Made by a program: the position numbers and the translations under genes
Shown: piece by piece, positions 7,486 through 14,457 of the stretch
Position numbering within the stretch: the first letter of the stretch is position 1
Layout of the letters: each line of letters starts with the position of its first letter
Virus record (IMG/VR): IMGVR_UViG_3300035661_000242
Span: 1-31,032 of that record
Origin: a virus
Strand: one strand, 5' to 3'
DNA: 31,032 bases
Notes under the pieces: generated by a model
What the model saw: only the letters and a program-made list of their open reading frames with translations
The model's database searches: none
Told to the model about the DNA's origin: nothing

Positions 7486-8928
7486 TTATACCTGTTCTAT
7501 AAATGATAAAACTTCATAAGCTATTTCTTCTATTCTTTCAATTGGTTCTTTATATTCGATAATTCCATTTTTATAATCATCATACGATAACCATTTATTA
7601 TAATAGATCGTAGAAATAAAGAAAAGAATTGGATCTTTATTAACAAGAAATTTATTAGAAACAAATTTATAACGATTAAAGATTTTGTTATATATCTTAG
7701 TACTTATTAATTTTTCAATAAAATCTTTTTTCATTATAAGTTTTTTATTTTTGAAATCACCAAATGCCATCAAATATTTAGCAAGAATATTTAGTTTATT
7801 TTTTTCTAAAACCTTTTTTAAAGCAATTAATAATACTTTAAATTCTTTTCTATTTAATTCATAATTATCATAAGTTCCGAAATATTTAGAGTAATATAAA
7901 AGAACTAAATTTACTTGCATTTTATTTAATTCGATTTCATCATAATATTCTAATTCTTCTTTAGATATATTTATATCAAACGTTTTCAAAAAATTCTTTA
8001 TTTCATTTATTTTATTAACTTCTTGAATACATTTCAAACCTTCATCTTCTCTACTTATTTCAATCTTTAATTTATCCATCGAAGTAATACCATCGTTTTC
8101 TTCATCTAATCTTGGATTAATCGGATTATATTCAATACTAATATTTCCTCTAAAAATAAATTTTATTTGATTTTGTAACGCAGCATGTATATAACTAATA
8201 GGATTCTTATCAACTTCTAATTTATACAAAATTAAAACTATAGTAGTATCATAAATATTAAGAGTTTCACTTTCAGGATCTTTTCCTATATTTTCTAAAT
8301 AACTCCATATCACTCTATCACTGAAAGAAGTACTTTTTACTCTTGATTCTACTAATTTGTATAATTTATTAGAAACTTTATGTTGATCATTTAATCCTAT
8401 TATTAATTTAAAAATATCAAGATAAAGTATTCTTAAATCTTTAAATTTATCCTTATGAATTGAATAAAAATCACTTATCAAAGGAATACAAAATTTCATT
8501 ATAAAACTAATTTTTTGAAGATCTTCACAATGTTCTTTTAAAAGTATTAATTGAGAATTAATTTTTTTATCGTTATTTTCTTTATGAATATAGTATTTTT
8601 CTATATATTCATTTACTATACTTTTAAAAGAAGGAAGTTCTAATAACTTTTTAATTTCTTGAGCAAATGTTATCGTATCATAAACACTTTCATCAAAGGT
8701 ATATTTAATCTTAATAGTATAAAATTGTTCAATGATATCAGCTATTTCTTCATAAGACCTTTCAAAAATATAAGTATACGTTTTTTTAATTAAATTAAAA
8801 ACATTGGTAAATCGTTGAGCACTTAAATCAAAATATTTTAATTGCTCATCAATTTCTAAATCTTCAATATCTAATTCAATAATTTTGCTGTTTAAAAGTT
8901 TCATTTTTAATTTTAGAGTTTCACCCAT
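7486..8928 (-). CDS. Unknown helical protein upstream of primase
   Basis: The protein has 480 residues, is mostly helical and has no membrane segment. The ATG at 8928 has an AGAGGGA site. One segment at about residues 243-262 (PISYIHAALQNQIKFIFRGN), followed by an acidic linker, has the look of the helix that ends region 2 of sigma factors (a pattern like SYL..AI.N.I..+LR). No clear region-4 helix-turn-helix is seen. The best description is an unknown replication- or transcription-linked protein, with the sigma-like idea kept as a weak hypothesis. Its stop is one base from the primase ATG. Confidence 0.7.
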   Translation of the reverse strand: MGETLKLKMKLLNSKIIELDIEDLEIDEQLKYFDLSAQRFTNVFNLIKKTYTYIFERSYEEIADIIEQFYTIKIKYTFDESVYDTITFAQEIKKLLELPSFKSIVNEYIEKYYIHKENNDKKINSQLILLKEHCEDLQKISFIMKFCIPLISDFYSIHKDKFKDLRILYLDIFKLIIGLNDQHKVSNKLYKLVESRVKSTSFSDRVIWSYLENIGKDPESETLNIYDTTIVLILYKLEVDKNPISYIHAALQNQIKFIFRGNISIEYNPINPRLDEENDGITSMDKLKIEISREDEGLKCIQEVNKINEIKNFLKTFDINISKEELEYYDEIELNKMQVNLVLLYYSKYFGTYDNYELNRKEFKVLLIALKKVLEKNKLNILAKYLMAFGDFKNKKLIMKKDFIEKLISTKIYNKIFNRYKFVSNKFLVNKDPILFFISTIYYNKWLSYDDYKNGIIEYKEPIERIEEIAYEVLSFIEQV

Positions 8929-8957
8929 TGTTTTATTCCCTCTTGTTATTTAATTCC

Positions 8958-8969
8958 AAAATTATAATA
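8958..8969 (-). promoter_or_regulatory. Candidate -10 element in the gap before the 480-residue gene
   Basis: Read on the minus strand this is ATATTATAATTT, containing TATAAT about 30 bases before the ATG at 8928. It shares ten bases with the symmetric element found in both divergent gaps. No -35 is evident. Confidence 0.3.
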
Positions 8970-8974
8970 TATAT

Positions 8975-9820
8975 TCATTTCTTTTTTTTACCTACTAATT
9001 TTTTCCTTGGTTTTAATTTCTTTATATTACTAATTTGTGCTGATATCTTTTTAGAAAATAACTTTCCTTTACCAGAAACAATTGTTTTAACTTTAGAAAT
9101 TTTTTCTAACATCTTAGTACGATTTACTTTTTTTTTGTGATCAGCTTCTCTTGATTGATATTCTTCTAATTTTTTATCAGTATGATCAATATTTTTTAAT
9201 ATTTCTTTTAATAAAATAGGTTGTTTTAATTTTTTAATATTACTTAATTTATAATATCCTTTATATATTAAATAATTACGTGCAAAAAAAAGATATTTTT
9301 CAAATCCTAAACGATTTGAAGGATTTCGAACAGAAGGAGCTGTTTCAAGCGCCATACTACTACATTTTTGTAATAAAAATTCTGGAATTAATTTATATTG
9401 ATTAGCTAAATAAGTATAAGAAAAATTAAATGATGGAGCATTACAAAAAAATCTTATATGATAATCTTTCAAACTTAATAAAAATTTCGTTTTTTTCTTT
9501 TCAGGTTTAATAAATTCAAATACTACATCATAAAATATTTTTATTTTACTTACTGTTACTTTTTCAGAAGGAATTTTTAAATGAATATAAATGGTTTCTA
9601 AATTATCATCGGCATAAATAAATATAGGAAAAATATTTTTGTGTTCTTTCATTAGTTTTAAGGTTCTCTTTTCTAAATTTTGTTTTATTACTTCTTGACT
9701 TGCAAAATATGCTGCTCTTTTTCCACCTGGATTATTAAAGAACTCGGCAAAAGTTATATCCTTATAAGGATTTTCAATTTCTTGTTTTTCTATATTTGTC
9801 TTTTTAACTTCTTTAGCCAC
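8975..9820 (-). CDS. Unknown basic protein with Lys-rich tail
   Basis: I start this gene at the GTG at 9820, because AAGGA lies eight bases upstream; the frame also allows a TTG at 9859 that has no ribosome binding site. The protein has 281 residues. Visible parts are an ITFAEFFNNPGGKRAAYFASQ helix near residue 23, alternating strands at 65-125, a segment FFCNAPSFNFSYTYLANQY, then RNPSNRLGFEKYLFFARNYL, and a C-terminal 60 residues full of Lys, ending in KKKK. The basic tail suggests nucleic-acid binding. The family is not recognised. It is the first gene after the chaperonin terminator and heads the replication module. Confidence 0.72.
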   Translation of the reverse strand: MAKEVKKTNIEKQEIENPYKDITFAEFFNNPGGKRAAYFASQEVIKQNLEKRTLKLMKEHKNIFPIFIYADDNLETIYIHLKIPSEKVTVSKIKIFYDVVFEFIKPEKKKTKFLLSLKDYHIRFFCNAPSFNFSYTYLANQYKLIPEFLLQKCSSMALETAPSVRNPSNRLGFEKYLFFARNYLIYKGYYKLSNIKKLKQPILLKEILKNIDHTDKKLEEYQSREADHKKKVNRTKMLEKISKVKTIVSGKGKLFSKKISAQISNIKKLKPRKKLVGKKKK

Positions 9821-9886
9821 GTTAGTATTCCTTATTATTAATATTTTATTATTCGTCAAATCAAATTTTATTATTAATAATAAAAA

Positions 9887-9913
9887 GGTATCAAGAATTA
9901 AATTCTTGATACC
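9887..9913 (-). terminator. Terminator of the baseplate-chaperonin operon
   Basis: The 13-base arms GGTATCAAGAATT and AATTCTTGATACC are perfect complements. On the minus strand the hairpin is followed by TTTTTATTATT. It begins ten bases after the chaperonin stop codon. Confidence 0.9.
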
Positions 9914-9922
9914 ATAAATATA

Positions 9923-11701
9923 TTAAGAAAGCATTTGATTACTTGTAACTAAAAGAGTAATAATTGAAAATACCGATTTTAAAATTTCAACGTCAGTTTC
10001 AACACTATTTATTACGTCAGTTTTATCAAACGCTTCATTTTCAAATTTGATAAGATTAAAAATATATTCTTTTTTAATACAATCATAAGCTATTTCTTTA
10101 GAAATTTCACAAATATTTCCTTTATTAGCTTCTGGGTTATAATAATTATCTAGTACTCTAATATATGCAAATAAAAAAGAATCTTTAATAATATTTAAAA
10201 GATTTGCTATTTGCTCTTCTTTTAATTTATGATGAGTAGATTTAGTATACAGATAATTTTTTAAATCTTCAAAATTTTTTGAAATATAATAAGGAATAAC
10301 TAAATTACCACCAAAAACATATCCATGATTAAAAGTAGAATGACAAGCCTGAACAGCATCTTCTACAAGATATTTTATATTTTTCTTTTCAAGTTCAGAT
10401 TGTCCTCCAACATATATGGTTGCCATATTTCCTTTTAAAGCATGGATACGACTTTCTAGCTTCCAAATTTCAGGAGTATGATCTACATGGTCAGCAATTT
10501 GTTTTATTTCATCTTTTTCTTTTTCCAATTTTTTAATATAGTTTTCAATCGTTTCTTTGTCTCCTCCTCCTTCAATAAAAAAACAATTTTTAGGAGTTGC
10601 TATAAATTTTTTACAAGTTCCTAAATTTTTTTCATCCCAATAATTATTTACAAATTCTTCTCCTTCCATCCTTTTTAATACTCTTGCTCCTAAAAATGTA
10701 GCAAGATCATAAAATTTATTTTTTGAAAGTTCTGTAGAAGTAGGAATTTCGATATATGCTATCATAGCATGTGGATTTTTTTCTTTATTTATTTTAAAGA
10801 AGTCAAATACAACAGGATCAATCTTAGGAGCTAAAAGAATAAAAGGAACTGGATCGGGAGCTTCAAGATTAATTTTCTTTTGTTGTAAACGATAACTTTG
10901 TACTCCATCTATGAGTATTGAAAGTGTAATTAAATCTTTTTGTATTATCGTTCCGTCAGACATTAAAAAAACTGGATTTTCATAAACTATTTGATTATTA
11001 TCCCTGTCTGTAACGAATAATGGATTTGAGAATCCATAATCCATTTTAAATCCATCTACGTATTCTACAGTAGTGAATTCAGATTTAGAAGTTTCTACGT
11101 TGATATTACCAGAAGTTCCTATTTTAGAATAAATTTCAGAGATCAAGTCTGACATTTTTTGATTATTATTAGTCGAAACAAGTGAAACTTTTTTAGCTAT
11201 ATTCACTATTTCCGTAACATCATTTACATCAACTTTTTTAGCAAGTTGTGAAATAGAATTAATTAATTTTTTTTCTAATAATTTTAAAAGTTCTTTTAAA
11301 ATATTAGCATTTATTTTATGAGTTTTTTGAAATTTATTTAAATAATAATAAAAACGTTCTGCTATAATAATAGCTGAAGTTGAACCATCCCCTACAGTCC
11401 TAACTAAATTACGACTAATCCTTATTATATTATCGAATATTCCTCTATATTCTACTTGCCCAAATTTTAAATTAGAAAGAATAGTATAACCATCCTTTGA
11501 AACAGAATGCTCACCGTATATATTTTGAATTATTGTATTAAACCCATAAGGTCCTAAAGAACTTCCTACAGCATTGGAAACGTAATTAAGCGTTTCTTTA
11601 ATTACTTTTTCTGTATCTTCTTTATTTACATAATTAGTTTTTGACATATCAAGAGTTCTTTTTTCATTGTTTTTTTTAAAGAACTTTTTTAACCAATTCA
11701 T
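9923..11701 (-). CDS. groL: GroEL-like chaperonin (phage-encoded)
   Basis: The 592-residue protein belongs to the group I chaperonins, which fold proteins in an ATP-driven ring. ATP-site elements are in order: SSLGPYGFN (48-55), SKDGYTIL with D70, and VGDGSTSAIIIAERF with D105. The late equatorial elements are VEDAVQACHSTFNHGYVFGG with D448 (equivalent of the ATPase Asp of GroEL) and FDKTDVINSVETDVEILKSV near the end. Identity to bacterial GroEL is clearly low and the apical region is divergent; the hydrophobic GGM tail is missing. A roughly 18-residue basic N-terminal extension precedes the usual start. A strong GGAGG lies before the ATG, which overlaps the preceding stop (TAATG). No GroES-like gene is in the window, so it either acts alone, as reported for the chaperonin of phage EL, or uses another co-chaperonin. 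Confidence 0.9.
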   Translation of the reverse strand: MNWLKKFFKKNNEKRTLDMSKTNYVNKEDTEKVIKETLNYVSNAVGSSLGPYGFNTIIQNIYGEHSVSKDGYTILSNLKFGQVEYRGIFDNIIRISRNLVRTVGDGSTSAIIIAERFYYYLNKFQKTHKINANILKELLKLLEKKLINSISQLAKKVDVNDVTEIVNIAKKVSLVSTNNNQKMSDLISEIYSKIGTSGNINVETSKSEFTTVEYVDGFKMDYGFSNPLFVTDRDNNQIVYENPVFLMSDGTIIQKDLITLSILIDGVQSYRLQQKKINLEAPDPVPFILLAPKIDPVVFDFFKINKEKNPHAMIAYIEIPTSTELSKNKFYDLATFLGARVLKRMEGEEFVNNYWDEKNLGTCKKFIATPKNCFFIEGGGDKETIENYIKKLEKEKDEIKQIADHVDHTPEIWKLESRIHALKGNMATIYVGGQSELEKKNIKYLVEDAVQACHSTFNHGYVFGGNLVIPYYISKNFEDLKNYLYTKSTHHKLKEEQIANLLNIIKDSFLFAYIRVLDNYYNPEANKGNICEISKEIAYDCIKKEYIFNLIKFENEAFDKTDVINSVETDVEILKSVFSIITLLVTSNQMLS

Positions 11702-11970
11702 TATTCAGCCTCCACATTTTGATTATTTTTCTTAACAGCAAAAAAATTCACACGTTCTTTACCATTAGAAGCTTTTTTCTGTGCTTCTTTATTTTTAACA
11801 ATTGCATCTAATAATGCATCTATAAAAGAACGTGGCATTTTCATAATTTCTTGATAAGAGAGCTTACCACCGAATACTTCTAATATAGAATAAATAAATT
11901 CAGCTTTTTCTTGCTCTAAGAGACTTAAGCTCTCTAATCCTTCCCTCTTAGAGCTAACTCGAAAAGCCAT
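11701..11970 (-). CDS. Small partner of the baseplate hub protein (gp51 position)
   Basis: This 89-residue frame begins inside the end of the gp26-like gene, overlapping it by 37 bases in the -1 frame. It contains LLEQEKAEFIYSILEVFGG (17-35) and a helix with MPRSFIDALLDAI, which resembles the short second product of tail-assembly gene pairs. The ATG at 11970 has only a weak ribosome binding site, so it may be made by translational coupling or by a frameshift from the upstream gene. No classic slippery heptamer is present in the 48-base window between the two stops. Its place matches gene 51 in the T4 order 25-26-51. The C-terminus ends in a charged tail, and its stop overlaps the chaperonin start. 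Confidence 0.72.
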   Translation of the reverse strand: MAFRVSSKREGLESLSLLEQEKAEFIYSILEVFGGKLSYQEIMKMPRSFIDALLDAIVKNKEAQKKASNGKERVNFFAVKKNNQNVEAE

Positions 11971-13076
11971 TCTTGTAGCTCAACAGGAACGTTTTCAATA
12001 GGATTACCACATTTTTGACAATTGAATTTAGGAATAGCATATCTAATTATATATTTATCTGCTAATTCTTCAATTTCTTTATATAAATCAAGACCTTCTT
12101 CAGTAGGAATTTGTTTTATTATATCTATAATAGCATCTTTTTTAGTTATTTTATCAAAAATAGGAGATTTACGTTCTAATGATTTTTCTTCATTTAACAC
12201 ATAAATACTTTTTGTGTAAGCTACACAAGAAGCTATTCTTTTCTTTATATTTTTATCAGAAGCTAATATTTTTAAAAAGCTTAAATGATCTCTTAAACTC
12301 ATTAATCCAACTTCAAAAATAATTCTTCCTTTTTTAATTGGAATTCTTTTTATTTTATATAATGGAGCTTCTTTTTGTATTTCTTTTGCTTCTTTTGTAT
12401 ATTCAAATAAATGTTTTCTAATTTCTGAATAAATTTCATCATCATTAATACAAATAAGACTTTCATTATCTTGATGAAAATTATTTTGATGTCCACATAT
12501 TTTTCCTTTTGATTTAGGATTTTCAGAATCTTTTAAAAAATTATAACATCTTACATTTACTTTTGTACCTTTTTTAATAGTTTGACAATATATTCCGTAT
12601 ACTAATGTATCTAAATCACCAAAAGAAACTTGATCTAAAAATTCATCAAAGGTTAGTTTACCTACAGAACTATCAACCATTAATCTATGTAATATTTTAT
12701 AAAGTGTTTCTTGAATGGTTACAGCATCTGCATCCGTCTCTGCTATGAGATCAAGTTCTTCTAAAGTAGCTCCTCTCATCCTTGCTAATATTCCAGATTG
12801 TAAACATGGAACTTGTTTAAAAGGAGTTAAGTCAGTTAAAGCTTTACTAATATTAGTAGAAATCTTTTCTACTTTTTCACTATTTATACATTCAATAGAT
12901 TCTAAATTAATCTTATTTAAAATAGAATCAAACTCTTTCAATGCTTCTTCCATCTCATCGTTTGTATTTTCAATTTCTTCGTTAATTTCTTCATTATTTT
13001 TTTCTTCAATAACTACATTGTCTTCGATTATTTCTTCTTCAAAATTAACCTGCTTTTTTTTAACATTTGTCTTCAT
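11934..13076 (-). CDS. 26: Baseplate hub / tail assembly protein, T4 gp26-like
   Basis: The protein has 380 residues. Residues 1-60 are an acidic, low-complexity lead. The core begins at about residue 97 with LARMRGATLEELDLI, then a helix (IQETLYKILHRLM), then LTFDEFLDQVSFGDLDTLVYGIY, the layout of the T4 baseplate family (an MR..T..E start, then a DLD..L block, then a cysteine-rich strand). Candidate zinc ligands are C177 and C194 and, at the end, C353 and C356 (CQKCGNP). It is longer than T4 gp26 (208 residues). The ATG at 13076 has a strong GAGGAG. Twenty-two bases separate it from the gp25-like gene upstream, and the order matches T4 genes 25 and 26. Function by family: assembly of the central hub of the baseplate. 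Confidence 0.72.
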   Translation of the reverse strand: MKTNVKKKQVNFEEEIIEDNVVIEEKNNEEINEEIENTNDEMEEALKEFDSILNKINLESIECINSEKVEKISTNISKALTDLTPFKQVPCLQSGILARMRGATLEELDLIAETDADAVTIQETLYKILHRLMVDSSVGKLTFDEFLDQVSFGDLDTLVYGIYCQTIKKGTKVNVRCYNFLKDSENPKSKGKICGHQNNFHQDNESLICINDDEIYSEIRKHLFEYTKEAKEIQKEAPLYKIKRIPIKKGRIIFEVGLMSLRDHLSFLKILASDKNIKKRIASCVAYTKSIYVLNEEKSLERKSPIFDKITKKDAIIDIIKQIPTEEGLDLYKEIEELADKYIIRYAIPKFNCQKCGNPIENVPVELQEWLFELALRGKD

Positions 13077-13098
13077 TTAAAAGCTCCTCGTTTAGTTA

Positions 13099-13566
13099 TT
13101 ATAAAATTATTTTTGTTTCTATCTTTTCTTCTTTAGTTTTATGAATTACATAAGTTACATTAGTAGGTTTTTTATTTACTTGAAGTTCTTTTAAAGGAAA
13201 TGGAAGTCCTCTATTAAGAACATCGTAATCTACTGCTAATTTAATATATAAAACATGTCCTCTTTTAGTTTTTTTAACACTAGCGTCTACTTCTATATTT
13301 GTAAAATTAACAAAAAACTTGTTACAAATTTCACGTATTTCTCCTGATATTTTTTCTATATCTTGTGCTTGTTCAAAATTATATCTTGTAACGTCTCCTG
13401 CAAATTCAGGAAAATTAGGATAACCTTCTCCTCTTTTATTTGTTAAAAGATTGAAAAAATGAATAGCTACTCCTTCATCTTCTGTGAGTTCAAAATGCTC
13501 TCCGAACGGAGAAAATTCAGGTACTATATCATACTTAAAGAAATTTATTTTATCTTCAAGTGCCAT
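13099..13566 (-). CDS. 25: Baseplate wedge protein, T4 gp25-like
   Basis: I start at the second ATG (13566), which leaves 155 residues and better spacing from AAAGAG than the ATG at 13572. The gp25/lysozyme-like family pattern is seen: LLTNKRGEGYPNFPEF (41-55), then a helix ending in ISGEIREICNKFF, and strands with FTNIEVDASVKK and HVLYIKLAVDY. In contractile tails this protein sits in the inner wedge that contacts the sheath. It is the first gene of the 25-26-51-chaperonin operon, with a candidate promoter in the divergent gap upstream. Confidence 0.82.
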   Translation of the reverse strand: MALEDKINFFKYDIVPEFSPFGEHFELTEDEGVAIHFFNLLTNKRGEGYPNFPEFAGDVTRYNFEQAQDIEKISGEIREICNKFFVNFTNIEVDASVKKTKRGHVLYIKLAVDYDVLNRGLPFPLKELQVNKKPTNVTYVIHKTKEEKIETKIIL

Positions 13567-13632
13567 AATCATCTCTTTATTATTTTTGATTAATTAATTA
13601 TTAAAGGAATTTTTTTTTAATAAAAAATATTA

Positions 13633-13644
13633 AAATTATAATTT
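13633..13644. promoter_or_regulatory. Symmetric -10 element, candidate bidirectional promoter
   Basis: This is a perfect palindrome, AAATTATAATTT, with TATAAT on each strand, in the gap between the baseplate operon (-) and the lone nuclease gene (+). Leaders would be about 60 and 30 bases. A second TATAAT on the plus strand is at 13664-13669, but it is very close to the ribosome binding site. Confidence 0.4.
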
Positions 13645-13683
13645 AAAAAAACAATTATTTAATTATAATATAAGGAAATAATT

Positions 13684-14439
13684 ATGGCAAGTATACCAAC
13701 TGAAACATGTCCATTTTGTCAAAAAAAATACGTTATTAAAAATGGCAGAGCAACTTTATACGAACATATGGAAAAAGTTCATTCAAAAGAATTAAATGGA
13801 ATAAGTCCAGCTCAATATTTATTTAACATAAGAAATAATAAAACCACTTTATATGGCAGTTGTATAATATGTAAAAAGCCTACTACTTGGAATCCTGTAA
13901 CGGAAAAATATAACAGACTTTGTTCTTTAGAATGCCAAAAAAAATACAGGGATATGTTTAAAAAAAGAATGTTAGATCGATACGGAAAAGTTCATCTTTT
14001 AGATAGTCCTGAACAACAAAAGAAAATGCTTAAATCTAGAAAAATTTCAGGAACTTATACTAGTCCTTCGGGATATAACCATACCTACACAGGAACATAC
14101 GAAAAAAATTTCTTAGAATTCTTAGATATCTTTATGAAATTTGATCCAGTAGACGTTCTTTCTCCAGCTCCTCAAACTTTTTATTATAAAGATGAAGAAG
14201 GAAAAAAAAGGTTTTATATCCCTGATTTTTATATTCCATCTTTAAATCTTTTTGTAGAAATCAAATCCTTTGAAAACAAGCACTATAGAGAAAGAGATAA
14301 ACATTTAGAAGAACTCAAAGCAGACATAGTCAAAAAAAATAAATACAATTTTGTTACAGTTCCAGATAACAAATTTATGATATTTGTTAATTATCTTATA
14401 GAACTCAAAAAAAAGAATAGTAAAACCGATACTGAATAG
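13684..14439 (+). CDS. PD-(D/E)XK nuclease with two zinc modules
   Basis: The protein has 251 residues. A C2H2-like finger is formed by C9, C12, H29 and H33. A second zinc ribbon uses C60, C63, C80 and C84, followed by a basic helix (FKKRMLDRYGKVHLL). The nuclease core comes last: E140 or E145 in TGTYEKNFLEFLD, then the metal-binding pair FYIPDFYIPSLNLFVEIKS, with D181, E192 and K194. The order of zinc modules before the nuclease suggests DNA binding plus cleavage. It could be a homing-type nuclease, as often found singly in phage genomes, or a recombination or packaging nuclease; the sequence does not decide. The ATG at 13684 has AAGGA. It is flanked by a symmetric promoter element and a bidirectional terminator, and it is alone on the plus strand amid minus-strand genes. 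Confidence 0.85.
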   Translation: MASIPTETCPFCQKKYVIKNGRATLYEHMEKVHSKELNGISPAQYLFNIRNNKTTLYGSCIICKKPTTWNPVTEKYNRLCSLECQKKYRDMFKKRMLDRYGKVHLLDSPEQQKKMLKSRKISGTYTSPSGYNHTYTGTYEKNFLEFLDIFMKFDPVDVLSPAPQTFYYKDEEGKKRFYIPDFYIPSLNLFVEIKSFENKHYRERDKHLEELKADIVKKNKYNFVTVPDNKFMIFVNYLIELKKKNSKTDTE

Positions 14440-14452
14440 TCAGTATCGGTTT
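14423..14452. terminator. Bidirectional hairpin terminator after the nuclease
   Basis: The arms AAACCGATACTGA and TCAGTATCGGTTT pair perfectly around a four-base loop that contains the nuclease stop codon. T-rich runs follow on both strands (TTATTTTTTA on plus; a run of T on minus), so it can end both the nuclease transcript and the convergent minus-strand transcript. Confidence 0.88.
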
Positions 14453-14457
14453 ATTTT

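Noticed and set aside
8928-9140. Plus-strand hydrophobic frame of 70 codons
   Set aside because: Antisense to the Lys-rich tail of the gene at 9820-8975; reversed Lys codons give Phe and Leu and mimic a membrane protein. The same holds for 4511-4714 opposite the transglycosylase.
12715-13080. Plus-strand frame of 121 codons (and another at 12022-12204)
   Set aside because: Antisense to the gp26-like gene, rich in Ser from reversed Glu/Asp codons, with no ribosome binding site.
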